From CAZQYC01 sp964597495 (GTDB lineage: Bacteria; Pseudomonadota; Gammaproteobacteria; Steroidobacterales; Steroidobacteraceae): 64,000 nucleotides of DNA. Of the stretch, positions 7,179-15,088 are shown one piece after another. The position numbers were made by a program, and so were the translations under genes. The notes under the pieces are model-generated. The model worked only from the letters and a program-made list of their open reading frames with translations, did no database searches and was not told where the DNA came from. The first letter of the stretch is position 1; the number at the start of each line of letters is the position of its first letter. The DNA lies in contig CAZQYC010000004.1 of NCBI GenBank assembly GCA_964597495.1, forward strand, positions 1-64,000, in the 5' to 3' direction.

Positions 7179-7781
7179 AGCATCGCACTGCGTTCCATAG
7201 GGTGTACGGTCAGTATGGTTCTTGCCGCGCGGAAATGTTGCACGAAGTTGTGCTGCTCTTGAGCGAAACGGCACTGCTCGATCAGCGGCGCCAGTGTTCT
7301 CAAGGCTCAACGAGTATTCATCTAGAAACTGCGCGTACCCTAAAGGGTCCATTGTTTCAGCGTTCATTGCTTCGAATAGCTTGAATGCTTCGCTGAAATA
7401 CGTGCGGGCGGGTTCATATTGCTTTTGATCAAAATGCATGCGCCCCAGCTCGATGAGAGACAGGTGAATGGGGCCGTTTAGGCGACGATCAAATTCGAGC
7501 GACTTTTTCAAACCGCGTTCGGCTTCCACCCAATCGCAGATAATTCCGGACGAGCGACCGTACTCATAATAGGCAATTGCCATTGAACGTGTGTTCGCCT
7601 CACCACCTATCTGGGCATTTGTAAGCGCACGGGCCCAGTTCGAGCGGGCCAACCGCCAGTTTCCAGACTCTCCGGCTGCAATGGCTGCGTCAGCGTATTT
7701 TCCAGCGGTGTATCGATTAACGGGATTGGCACATCCAAGCAGATAAAGGCCAAAAGCCAAGACAGAAAGTAGATTGCGCAT
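7173..7781 (-). CDS. Cassette gene: TPR-like lipoprotein
   Basis: A 202-residue protein starting MRNLLSVLAFGLYLLGCAN, with a lipobox LLGC at about residue 17. Helical repeats follow (YADAAIAAGESGNWRLARSNWARAL, LIELGRMHFDQKQYEPARTYFSEAFKLFE), consistent with tetratricopeptide repeats. It is probably anchored to a membrane leaflet facing the periplasm and used for protein-protein contact; the partner is unknown. Complete cassette gene, ten bases from its upstream attC core. Confidence 0.75.
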   Translation of the reverse strand: MRNLLSVLAFGLYLLGCANPVNRYTAGKYADAAIAAGESGNWRLARSNWARALTNAQIGGEANTRSMAIAYYEYGRSSGIICDWVEAERGLKKSLEFDRRLNGPIHLSLIELGRMHFDQKQYEPARTYFSEAFKLFEAMNAETMDPLGYAQFLDEYSLSLENTGAADRAVPFRSRAAQLRATFPRGKNHTDRTPYGTQCDAP

Positions 7782-7790
7782 CTTCGTGCT

Positions 7791-7880
7791 CCCTAACGCG
7801 ATTCATAAGCCGCCGCGCAAGAGCTACGCACTTGCGTGGTCGGGTGAGCGAAGCGAACGGACTTGATGAGTTTATTAGGT
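7791..7880 (-). other. attC site (90 bp)
   Basis: Left core ccctaac (7791-7797) and right core attaggt (7874-7880), one mismatch each. Inner inverted elements gccgccgcgcaag...cttgcgtggtc are visible. The next gene stops at 7875-7877 within the core. Confidence 0.7.
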
Positions 7881-8438
7881 TGCAGCCATCGCAATTCGAA
7901 CCTCTTGAATCCACAAAGCTTGCTCGGAGCCAGGTTGTGCCAACGAATTGAGCGCGTCAAGAACTAGGTGCTCGGCCTTCAAGGTTTTCGAGAGTGTCGC
8001 AAGTCGGCCTATATTTCTGTCGAGCCAATAGGCCGACATATTCCATGCAGTGCAAACCGCCAACTCCGCATCGAATGCACCCGCGGTAAAAAGTATTTTC
8101 CAGGGAAGCGGTATCAGGTGATCTGAGCAGTTGCGTAGACTGATTGCAATGAGGAGCCACGCGGAGTCCACGAGTTCTTCGCCTCTCGCGATTTTGCATT
8201 CTGCAAAAGCGGCTAACTTAAACTCCGTGGCAAGCCCATTCGTCTTGTCCCAAAACGGATCCGAGCGGCTCAAGGAATCGAGACTCCAAAATCCCTTGTC
8301 GAGCGCCGATCGAAGGTGGTCTTCACACTCCATGCAGCCAGCACACTGTTCCGAAAACGCAGAGCGCGGAAGCTTGTGCTCCCAGTACTCGAGCGCAGAA
8401 ATCTTGCCGCGAATGTATTTGAGCTCGATGGATTCCAC
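7875..8438 (-). CDS. Cassette gene: hypothetical cytoplasmic protein
   Basis: A 187-residue protein not recognised. It contains CAGCMECEDHLRSAL near residue 33 (a C-x-x-C-x-x-C cluster) and a long helical middle (WLLIAISLRNCSDHLIPLPWKILF). No signal peptide. Complete: starts nine bases inside the attC core at 8447 and stops in the next attC core. Confidence 0.65.
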   Translation of the reverse strand: MESIELKYIRGKISALEYWEHKLPRSAFSEQCAGCMECEDHLRSALDKGFWSLDSLSRSDPFWDKTNGLATEFKLAAFAECKIARGEELVDSAWLLIAISLRNCSDHLIPLPWKILFTAGAFDAELAVCTAWNMSAYWLDRNIGRLATLSKTLKAEHLVLDALNSLAQPGSEQALWIQEVRIAMAAT

Positions 8439-8446
8439 GATTTGTA

Positions 8447-8512
8447 ACCTAACGCCGCCATTCAGTGGAAGCGGCGTTTTTCGCCGCGATCCGCCGGAAT
8501 GGCTTGTTGGGC
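8447..8512 (-). other. attC site (66 bp), best-formed in the array
   Basis: Left core acctaac (8447-8453) and right core gttgggc (8506-8512), both perfect RYYYAAC/GTTRRRY matches. Inner arms GCCGCCATTCAGtggaaGCGGCG and CGCCGCGATCCGCCGGAATGGC pair with a few unpaired bases. The site ends exactly one base before the stop of the following gene. Confidence 0.9.
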
Positions 8513-8896
8513 TTAGTCACGAATGATCTCCGCAAGTTCCACTGTATCGTCTTTAGCGAGGCGGATCACGAGCCATTCGCTGTCAATGCTGAAGAATGAC
8601 CGTTCAGGACCCAGCCAATAGATCAAATCGTAGCCGCCAAATTTCTTCGTTTCAGTAGGAGGACCTAGCATCGACTCCACTTCAGCTCTTCTCATCTTGG
8701 AAAACTTACCCGAATGCACGAGACCGTCGGCCATGCGAAGTCTTGGAGCATCCTCATGGAATTTAGGATCTTCACCACCCCGCCAAATTGCGGCGTCAAA
8801 TGCGGTCGGACCGAAGTGCAGTTTCCAGTAAACAAACCAACCACTTGCCATCATCGCAAGCGCCATCAATGTAACGCCAATGGTCTTGTGCTTCAT
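8513..8896 (-). CDS. Cassette gene: membrane-anchored protein, BamE/SmpA-like domain possible
   Basis: About 127 residues from MKHKTIGVTLMALAMMASGWF, with one N-terminal membrane segment. The second half (SGKFSKMRRAEVESMLGPPTETKKFGGYDLIYWLG) has the layout of the small BamE/OmlA-like fold, in which a helix starting with a short turn precedes LGxPT. The functional assignment is weak. The open frame to 8986 is attC translation and is not used. Confidence 0.65.
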   Translation of the reverse strand: MKHKTIGVTLMALAMMASGWFVYWKLHFGPTAFDAAIWRGGEDPKFHEDAPRLRMADGLVHSGKFSKMRRAEVESMLGPPTETKKFGGYDLIYWLGPERSFFSIDSEWLVIRLAKDDTVELAEIIRD

Positions 8897-8905
8897 TCTT
8901 TCGAC

Positions 8906-8995
8906 GCCCAATGCCGCGAATAAGCCGCGAGCAAAGCGCACAGCGGTTTGCGAGCCGGAGCACACGAAGCGTACGGCTTGAGGCACTTGTTGGGC
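8906..8995 (-). other. attC site (90 bp)
   Basis: Left core gcccaat (8906-8912, last base off) and right core gttgggc (8989-8995, perfect). Same length and layout as the site at 4428-4517. Confidence 0.8.
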
Positions 8996-8998
8996 ACG

Positions 8999-9298
8999 CT
9001 ATTCCTCCTCGTGCGCCTCGAGTTCAGGGCGCTCTCGCTCATCAACTCTGAATTTCTCTCGCAAAACGTCAATCACTGCCTTGACGTGTGGACCAGATCG
9101 CGGCGACTTCACTTCGTGTGTCGTGACGGAAGAGAAGTTGTCGACCTGCACCTTGTCATCTCCATCGAAGAAAACCCATATCCATGATTCGCCCTACACG
9201 CCATCGCGGACGATAGGGAATCTGTTTCGGAGCATCCCTGCTATCTCGTCGTGCCGATCCACCGCGGATCCTTTGTACTGAAGCTGGGCGAATATCAT
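8999..9298 (-). pseudogene. Cassette gene broken by an in-frame amber codon
   Basis: From ATG at 9298 the minus strand reads MIFAQLQYKGSAVDRHDEIA...IVRDGV, then TAG at 9194-9196, and continues in the same frame with GESWIWVFFDGDDKVQVDNF...ELEAHEEE to a stop at 8999-9001. Both halves look like one compact protein of about 99 residues; the stop falls four bases past the attC core, as for intact cassette genes. A single C-to-T change from CAG (Gln) would give the TAG. Family not recognised. A plus-strand frame over 9251-9436 is judged to be its shadow in part. Confidence 0.55.
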
Positions 9299-9330
9299 AG
9301 AAACATTCTCGCTAGAGACGACGACGTAAA

Positions 9331-9518
9331 TGTCCAACTAGAAACAGGGGACGTACTCGTCGGGATTGAAGACGACATGATGTATAGCCGCGCGGGACTT
9401 ATTCTTTCCATCTCATGGGCGTATCCACGCTCGTAAAGCGGAGTTGGGTCTTCGATATACGACTTCCGGCTCTGTGCATGGCAAGGCTAGTCAGGCACGG
9501 TGGCTGCGTCAATTCTGC
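9331..9518 (+). repeat. Diverged direct repeat, copy 1
   Basis: This stretch of about 188 bp aligns end to end with 11769-11957, at roughly two thirds identity by eye; shared runs include cgtaaagcggagtt and cgatatacga. It begins with a core-like heptamer gtccaac (9332-9338) and contains gttgggt (9443-9449). In copy 2 these are gcctaac and gttagct, so a C-G pair has become a T-A pair in the two facing heptamers. The repeats bracket the DUF4166 and DCC genes. Confidence 0.7.
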
Positions 9519-9542
9519 ATGTAATGCAGAATTGACGCAGCC
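9502..9542. repeat. Perfect 19-bp inverted repeat with 3-nt loop
   Basis: GGCTGCGTCAATTCTGCAT and its exact complement are separated by gta. The palindrome lies at the end of repeat copy 1 and downstream of the DUF4166 gene; the matching place in copy 2 has no palindrome. Two further short palindromes (CCCAC...GTGGG and CCACCGGTGG) follow by 9575. No T-run follows on either strand, so a simple intrinsic terminator is unlikely. Confidence 0.85.
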
Positions 9543-9594
9543 CCACTGCTCCGTGGGAAGTCCACCGGTGGTGAAGCCTCTCTTTGGGTTGTTG

Positions 9595-11259
9595 TTACGG
9601 ACTGCCATAGCGAGGAACAAGCCAACCCCGATATCGAACCAATCTCCCCACACCGGGCAAGCCGATTTCGACATCGAATGTAAATCGGCCTTCTGCATCG
9701 ACTCGTTCATACGCTCGCGTCCACGGTACAAGCAGCCGAGGTAAGGAAAGTATTCCCACCTTAGCGCTCACGATTTTCATGTCGATTCCTTGCGCATGAC
9801 CGTCGATAACCAGCGTGAAGCGAATAGGTCCGAACTGTTCGGTCAATCGTCCGTTTCTGCCATCAATGCCGAGCGTGCTTTCAAAGCTCGAGTTTCCGAA
9901 TCGACGCCGCCAAATTTCGCGGCCAGCGCGAGGTTCCAGAACGACTTCAACAGGAATGTCACTTGCCGCGGGTGGAAAACGAAACAACCGTGCGAATAAG
10001 TTGCCGATGAAGTTGTCGGCTTTGTCGACTTGAGCAATTCCACTGAAGACTCTTGTTCCGCGGGGACTGTGTAATTCCCGGATAACCGGCGGTAGGTTTC
10101 CGAATGCGTCGCCCAGCACTCGCTTGAAGAGTGAATCAATGTGCTTAATTTCGCGATACGTTTGAATTTTAAGTCCTTCGGCTTCGTCGAGAATTTCACT
10201 CAAGGTCAATAGCCCCACACACGCCATGGCACCGCGCCGCGACTCCTGCCCCGATAACAGCCTTCGTATGAGAGCAAGCGCAGGCAGAGTGGGAATGTAA
10301 GGCCCCTCTCCCGCTTCGGCGATCAGACCCCAGTGCGCGCTGATACGGCGACCGTCATCATCGTAACCAAGAGCCTCAACCAGCATGCCTCCACGGTCGG
10401 TTCCAAATCGTTCGAATTTCTCCGCAACGGCATGCAGTGCAGGCGCCCACGGAATCAGCGACCGCAGAAGTCGCGCTCGAACCAACAAACTTAAAATCCA
10501 AAGCCCGCAATGCAGAATGCCAAGCTCAAGGCCCGCATAGAAACGCGCCGTGCGAACGCTGGGGAAACGCTGTGGAATGAGATCGAGATCCGGCGTCTCA
10601 CACAGCGAGAACCACCGAATCTGGAGTCCTTTTAATCGCCGTCGATGTAGCAGTGACCAGCCAACGCGAGTGCGTGTCACACCATTCTCACGCAGTAACA
10701 CCGGCCGCCCCACATAAGAGAGAATCGCCCGCACTACGGAAATCCCTCGGGGCGCGCGATTACCAGGCGAGATAATGACGTTGATTTCTTCTGGTGTTCC
10801 CGCCTCCGCTTTGAGAGCGTCAAGGACCGCATGCGATAGCGATGGTGTAGAACTCGCACAACACACCGCAAGGACATCCGCCTTCAACGCTTCTTCATGG
10901 AGTGCGGTAAAGCGGGGAACATAGTCGCGGGCATCGGCCAAATCCACGAAATGACATCCTGCAGCGATTGCCACGCGGGCGAGACGCGGCTCTTGTCCTT
11001 GGAAAGGTCCTGAGGCATCCACCACGATCGACGCTCCACTGCTCCGAAGTTCTTCGGACGTCACGTTGTCCCGATCGATGACGTAAGGACGCAACGTTGC
11101 ACGCAACGGCATTGACGCCAGTAACGATACGACTCGTGCGGCCTTCACATACGATCTTCCGCCGATCAGGATATTGCAATCGCAGGACAGCGCTAAGCGT
11201 TCAGCCAATCGCGATCCGAACACGCCTCCGCCACCGACGATCAGGACAGTGGCAGTCAT
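9595..11259 (-). CDS. Saccharopine dehydrogenase-type NADP-binding protein fused to DUF4166
   Basis: About 554 residues. The N-terminus TATVLIVGGGGVFGSRLAERLA is a Rossmann fold of the saccharopine dehydrogenase-like oxidoreductase group; the last 170 residues (RFPPAASDIPVEVVLEP... LLVPWTRAYERVDAEGRFTFDVEI... GRLVRYRGWL) match the DUF4166 layout. Proteins of this fusion occur in lipid-related contexts, but no reaction is proven. ATG 11259 overlaps the stop of the DCC gene as TGATG, implying translational coupling. It is larger than any cassette gene around it. Confidence 0.8.
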   Translation of the reverse strand: MTATVLIVGGGGVFGSRLAERLALSCDCNILIGGRSYVKAARVVSLLASMPLRATLRPYVIDRDNVTSEELRSSGASIVVDASGPFQGQEPRLARVAIAAGCHFVDLADARDYVPRFTALHEEALKADVLAVCCASSTPSLSHAVLDALKAEAGTPEEINVIISPGNRAPRGISVVRAILSYVGRPVLLRENGVTRTRVGWSLLHRRRLKGLQIRWFSLCETPDLDLIPQRFPSVRTARFYAGLELGILHCGLWILSLLVRARLLRSLIPWAPALHAVAEKFERFGTDRGGMLVEALGYDDDGRRISAHWGLIAEAGEGPYIPTLPALALIRRLLSGQESRRGAMACVGLLTLSEILDEAEGLKIQTYREIKHIDSLFKRVLGDAFGNLPPVIRELHSPRGTRVFSGIAQVDKADNFIGNLFARLFRFPPAASDIPVEVVLEPRAGREIWRRRFGNSSFESTLGIDGRNGRLTEQFGPIRFTLVIDGHAQGIDMKIVSAKVGILSLPRLLVPWTRAYERVDAEGRFTFDVEIGLPGVGRLVRYRGWLVPRYGSP

Positions 11260-11720
11260 CAATGCAAAGGAGAATATAGGAAACGAGCGCTCTGTTCCTC
11301 AGAGGGCACGATGCAGTGTTCGGTTCGTCCAAAGAGGCGGTAGCGATTGCGGGCAATCCGATCGTAGAGCCAGTCGCGTAATGCTCTTGGAACCACCCTC
11401 AAGATCTTCGCCCATCGCCATCCCGGCAGGAAATCTAGCACTGCCAAAGCGGAGTCCGATTTGAAATAGGCCATGCCGTCGATGATGACGGCGTTTGTTT
11501 CCGGTGCGGCCGGATCAATATTGAGCCGGCACGCGACGTCCGCTCCGATTTTTCCTTGAATCGAGGCAAATCGGAAATGCCCGCCCGAATCTCTCGAGAG
11601 AACAAACCTGACCCAAGCCGAGCACAGAACGCACTCGCCGTCGAAAATCACCAGCTTGTCCGGCAGACCTGCAACTCTCTGCGGATTGAACGAAGCTCTG
11701 ATGGTTGGATTTCTAGGCAT
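11259..11720 (-). CDS. DCC family thiol-disulfide oxidoreductase (DUF393)
   Basis: A 153-residue protein with LVIFDGECVLCSAWVRFVL near residue 23; D-G-x-C-x-x-C is the DCC family active-site-like motif. The rest (FASIQGKIGADVACRL, AVLDFLPGWRWAKILRVVPRALRDWLYDRIARNRY) is the usual DUF393 C-terminal part. It is cotranscribed with, and overlaps by one base, the DUF4166 gene. The substrate is unknown; membrane-lipid or electron transfer roles are conjecture. Confidence 0.85.
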   Translation of the reverse strand: MPRNPTIRASFNPQRVAGLPDKLVIFDGECVLCSAWVRFVLSRDSGGHFRFASIQGKIGADVACRLNIDPAAPETNAVIIDGMAYFKSDSALAVLDFLPGWRWAKILRVVPRALRDWLYDRIARNRYRLFGRTEHCIVPSEEQSARFLYSPLH

Positions 11721-11768
11721 AGCTCAAACTTGCACGCTGCACACTTCAGTCGAGCGAACGGATTAGAA

Positions 11769-11957
11769 TGCCTAACTAGAAAGTAGGAGGTGTAATTGTC
11801 GACATTGAAGGCGACATGAGATACAGCTGTATGTGATTTATGCAGTCCATCCTATAAGCTTATCCATGTTCGTAAAGCGGAGTTAGCTTTGCGATATACG
11901 ATTTTTAACGCTGTACGCGAGAAGGTTAGCCAGGTACGGTAGTTACGTCAACTTTGC
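11769..11957 (+). repeat. Diverged direct repeat, copy 2
   Basis: Counterpart of 9331-9518, lying in the 410-bp stretch between the divergent DCC and Coq4-like genes. The plus frame that is open in copy 1 has stops here (DIEGDMRYSC-stop), so neither copy need code for protein. Core-like heptamers gcctaac (11770-11776) and gttagct (11882-11888) keep the same positions as in copy 1. I see no other gene in 11721-12132. Confidence 0.7.
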
Positions 11958-12132
11958 GCAAGCTTTGGTCCCAATACTGACGCCATGCGGAACGTCCGTA
12001 GATAACTGAACAACCGATTTCTTTGGATTGAATCGGGGCGACACTGAATGGCCATTCATAGCTATTGACCTTCGAGTGCCCTCAACCGATCCTCCTACCT
12101 CCGTTGGATCGAAAACAAGAATGGAGCTTAGA

Positions 12133-12690
12133 ATGACTGCAGCAGTAACCTTGCGGAAAGCGTTGCAGGATTTCTATACGGAAAATGGCTTCGCTTCAGA
12201 CGGTGGCGTAAGCAGTAGCACTTGGTCACTGTTTGGCTGCCGAGATTTGAAAGTGTACCTTCCTAATTTCGAATGGCGACGCAAGGCGATTCCATTCCAC
12301 GACCTGCACCACGTCATCACAGGATATGAGTTCTCTCCTACAGGCGAGTTTCAAATGGCCGCGTGGGAGTTCGCCGCTGGGCGTTATCCGAATGTCAATA
12401 CAACCCTCTTTTGCCTACCGCTCATCTCCATGGGTGCCGTCGTGATACCTCGGAAAACCTTAGCGGCGTTCATTCGGGGTCGTCGAAGCAGAACACTCTA
12501 CAGAATGAAGAATATCGACCGCCTGCTCGATTTCACCGTGGAGGAAATGCAAGCCGTCGTGTTGCCTCAGAGGGAAATCTCTCCAACATTCCGCGACTAT
12601 TGGCGTTTTGCCATGCTTGTGATGGCATCGGCAATGCTCGCGCTTACTCCAATCGCAATTCTGGTCGCTTTATATTTTTTGGGGACCTAA
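12133..12690 (+). CDS. Coq4-like domain protein
   Basis: About 185 residues. FHDLHHVITGYEFSPTGEFQMAAWEF matches the H-D-x-x-H-x-x-T-G-Y...G-E metal-site signature of Coq4-type proteins, which in ubiquinone synthesis act on the hydroxylated ring. The C-terminus is one or two membrane helices (FAMLVMASAMLALTPIAILVALYFLG). ATG 12133 has GGAG six to seven bases upstream; the longer frame from 12028 lacks this. Three bases separate it from the desaturase gene, so the two form an operon. Genomes with true Coq4 keep it with ubi genes; here a role near the desaturase seems more likely. Confidence 0.7.
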   Translation: MTAAVTLRKALQDFYTENGFASDGGVSSSTWSLFGCRDLKVYLPNFEWRRKAIPFHDLHHVITGYEFSPTGEFQMAAWEFAAGRYPNVNTTLFCLPLISMGAVVIPRKTLAAFIRGRRSRTLYRMKNIDRLLDFTVEEMQAVVLPQREISPTFRDYWRFAMLVMASAMLALTPIAILVALYFLGT

Positions 12691-12693
12691 GCA

Positions 12694-13647
12694 ATGGCCA
12701 CACATGGCGGTGCCGCCGAAGGCGCCTACAAAGTGAATTCCTTAGTGCTAACGGCAGAGGTCAGCCCGGTTGAGGGAAGGATCGTATGGGATACACCGCG
12801 GTCACTGTGGAACACGTTTATCTTTGCATCGGCGCTGATCCTTGGACCGCTCTATTTTACTTGGAGCGCATTTATCGTTTTTCTTGCCCTCAGCGCCGTG
12901 ACATTGTGCGCCGGCCATTCGGTCGGATTTCATCGCCGCCTAATCCATCGCAGTTTCAAATGCTCAAAGTCAGTGGAGCATTTTCTAGTTTGGATGGGAA
13001 CGATTGTCGGCATCGGCGGTCCACTCTGGACGATTCGCACGCATGACACTCGCGATTGGTCGCAACGCCAGCCACTTTGCCACGACTACCTCGCACATCG
13101 ACAGGGATTACTTAAGGATGCGTGGTACAACCTGCATTGCAAAATACTTCTTAAGAATCCGCCGAAATTCGATCCAGGCTCGGAAATCCGTAACGACAAA
13201 TTCTATGCATTCTTGGAACGGACGTGGATGTTGCAACAACTGCCGATTGCGATAGCGCTGTATGCGATAGGAGGACTGCCCTGGATCGCTTGGGGAATAT
13301 TTGCTCGTGTTGCCGCGTGCACCACGATGCATTGGTTTATCTCGTATTTCGCGCATACGCGCGGACCGCAGTCTTGGCTTGTCGACGGAGCGGGCGTGCA
13401 GGCGCACGATGTTCCGCTAGCCGCGATTCCCACCTTCGGCGAGAGTTGGCACAACAATCACCATGCTTTTCCAGCTTCCGCTAGACATGGATTGTATCCA
13501 GGACAGATCGACATCGGCTGGCACTTCGTTCAATTGCTCAAACTGGCGGGACTTGCTTGGGACATCCAAGTCCCGAGCAATCTGCCGCCACGCGCAGGCA
13601 TTACGCGCGTCGCCGGTAGTGGCGCATATCCTGCGAAGAACAAATAG
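12694..13647 (+). CDS. Acyl-CoA/acyl-lipid desaturase, delta-9 type
   Basis: A 317-residue membrane di-iron enzyme. Histidine boxes: HSVGFHRRLIH (H-x4-H region), RTHDTRDWSQ (second box, in the H-D-x-R-D-W form seen in one bacterial subgroup) and ESWHNNHHAFP (H-x-x-H-H). Hydrophobic stretches flank them. It should introduce a double bond into a fatty acyl chain. Direct neighbour of the Coq4-like gene (3-bp gap). The divergent second box suggests a specialised substrate. Confidence 0.82.
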   Translation: MATHGGAAEGAYKVNSLVLTAEVSPVEGRIVWDTPRSLWNTFIFASALILGPLYFTWSAFIVFLALSAVTLCAGHSVGFHRRLIHRSFKCSKSVEHFLVWMGTIVGIGGPLWTIRTHDTRDWSQRQPLCHDYLAHRQGLLKDAWYNLHCKILLKNPPKFDPGSEIRNDKFYAFLERTWMLQQLPIAIALYAIGGLPWIAWGIFARVAACTTMHWFISYFAHTRGPQSWLVDGAGVQAHDVPLAAIPTFGESWHNNHHAFPASARHGLYPGQIDIGWHFVQLLKLAGLAWDIQVPSNLPPRAGITRVAGSGAYPAKNK

Positions 13648-13741
13648 ATAAATTAATCTTCCCGTTCTCCTTCCGCTCATCGCTCCTTACGACGGTATTT
13701 TTGAAGCAGGTTCGTGTGATTTAGGGCAGAACGCTCATTTA

Positions 13742-14224
13742 TCACCGTGTGCCGTCCTTATTTGCGCTTAGGAACTCCAAGATGAAGAACCCGAGGGTCA
13801 GCGCGGTCCAGATGATGCCAGCCATCAGAAGCCGTGACGCTGTTGGAGTTGTACCGGTATCTAAAACGCTTTCAGACGGCTGGCGAGGATTGTAGTGAAC
13901 CACCAGTTCAGACGCCTTCTGCAAGCGCGTAAATAGATCAAGCTGAGCCTGGCGTGATGGGCTTGCGCTATAGCCAAAGGCGATCCGTGTAGATGTGTAC
14001 TTCACACCTCTGACCGAGTAGGCGTACTCGACGTTGACCTGATAGGTGGTTGCGGACCCATCCGCATCCATCGAGTCGTCGAATTCCAAGGTTTGGATAC
14101 GGCCTGTTGTGGTCGGCCAAACACGAGACTGAGCTGCCTTCGAGCGGATTCGGTAGCTAAAAGCAATCATACCGATGCCGACAGATAGAAACAGCAGAAG
14201 GACGAAGAAGGTGCCGGCCGACAT
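13742..14224 (-). CDS. DUF3592 membrane protein (probable cassette gene)
   Basis: A 160-residue protein with one helix at each end (MSAGTFFVLLLFLSVGIGMIAF; LLMAGIIWTALTLGFFILEF) and a beta-rich middle with WPTTTGRIQTLEF and LVVHYNPRQPSESVLD, the DUF3592 pattern. Function unknown; such proteins are common integron cargo. Sites on both sides are poorly preserved. Confidence 0.75.
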   Translation of the reverse strand: MSAGTFFVLLLFLSVGIGMIAFSYRIRSKAAQSRVWPTTTGRIQTLEFDDSMDADGSATTYQVNVEYAYSVRGVKYTSTRIAFGYSASPSRQAQLDLFTRLQKASELVVHYNPRQPSESVLDTGTTPTASRLLMAGIIWTALTLGFFILEFLSANKDGTR

Positions 14225-14269
14225 TAATTGAGGTCTCTTGATGGCTCCACTGCCGTGGCCTTCTGGGCG

Positions 14270-14506
14270 TTAGCGCACTTTGATTTCACGTTTCGCCTCC
14301 TCGATCGCTGCATTGACCACTTCGATTGGAAGGTCGCCATCAATCGTTCGGAAGGTGAAGCCGCCGGTAGCATCCCAGAATGTGACCTCAGCGACCACTG
14401 ACGATTCTCCGAAGGTGCCTCGATGAAGTCGGAAGCCTTCGCAGCCGGCGTCTCGATCCTCGAATCGTTCGCTCCAATATTCCGAATCACCCCACGACAT
14501 TTTCAT
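14270..14506 (-). CDS. Cassette gene: small hypothetical protein
   Basis: About 78 residues from MKMSWGDSEYWSERFEDRD, an acidic start, then beta-rich VVAEVTFWDATGGFTFRTIDG and a C-terminal helix (VVNAAIEEAKREIKVR). Not recognised. The stop overlaps a core-like gttagcg (14269-14275). The longer open frame to 14593 lacks support. Confidence 0.6.
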   Translation of the reverse strand: MKMSWGDSEYWSERFEDRDAGCEGFRLHRGTFGESSVVAEVTFWDATGGFTFRTIDGDLPIEVVNAAIEEAKREIKVR

Positions 14507-14674
14507 TTCACGGCCAACGTTTGATTTGAGGCGCAGGTTGTGGTCAATACATCGCCTTCGAAGCTGTTGTCGAGCAGCATGCTCATGAGCCATGAATTTG
14601 TCCAGGCTAAGAACGGGAACGTAACTTGTACTAGTGCGTTTACTGCTTGTAGATCATCGACGCGGGAGAAGCTT

Positions 14675-15007
14675 GTGGCGAAGTTCATCACAATTGGGTA
14701 CGGAGATGCTGCAGGGTACGAGCGTACCGAATCATCCCTACGGGACGCCGCACACGCGCATGACGCACGCCTGAAAGTCGGCGGCGCCTTGATCGGCGTT
14801 GCGGGCGCTCCAATGCAAGTTCGTAACCACGACAGTAAAGGCTTGAAGACTACAGGTGGTCCGTATATGCGCAGCGATTTGCCAATTGCAGGATTTGCCG
14901 TCATCGAGGCGGCGGATTTACAAGATGCCATCAAGTTAGTCTCCAGAACGCCGTGTGCCGTAGCTCATGGCGTGGTCGAGGTCTGGCCGCTTCAATCGAT
15001 GCCCTAA
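14675..15007 (+). CDS. Inverted cassette gene: YCII-related protein
   Basis: About 110 residues from a GTG start: AKFITIGYGDAAGYERTE... VGGALIGVAGAPMQVRNHD... YMRSDLPIAGFAVIEAADLQDAIKLVSRTPCAVAHGVVEVWPL. This is the YCII (DGPF) ferredoxin-like fold with the usual beta-alpha-beta pattern and a late histidine. It runs opposite to nearly all other cassette genes. Its stop (15005-15007) overlaps the left core of the attC at 15002-15088. A longer frame begins at 14540 but its first 45 residues look non-coding. Confidence 0.72.
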   Translation: MAKFITIGYGDAAGYERTESSLRDAAHAHDARLKVGGALIGVAGAPMQVRNHDSKGLKTTGGPYMRSDLPIAGFAVIEAADLQDAIKLVSRTPCAVAHGVVEVWPLQSMP

Positions 15008-15088
15008 AAGGGTCAAGGCCGATGCCTCGCCACGGTGATGCCCGACATTCCGGTCCAGGAAGCCGAGCAATGCTCGCGCTTGTTAGAC
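15002..15088 (-). other. attC site (87 bp)
   Basis: Right core gttagac (15082-15088, perfect) and left core ccctaaa (15002-15008, two deviations). The next minus-strand gene stops at 15083-15085 inside the right core, while the plus-strand YCII gene stops inside the left core. Confidence 0.6.

Noticed and set aside
9251..9436. Plus-strand frame HRGSFVLKLGEYHRNILARDDD...AYPRS
   Set aside because: It looks protein-like, but part mirrors the broken minus-strand cassette gene, and the related copy at 11.8 kb has stops, so coding is not supported.
11770..11888. A possible 119-bp attC (gcctaac ... gttagct)
   Set aside because: Core heptamers fit, but the inner parts do not pair convincingly; kept as a repeat only and discussed as a finding.
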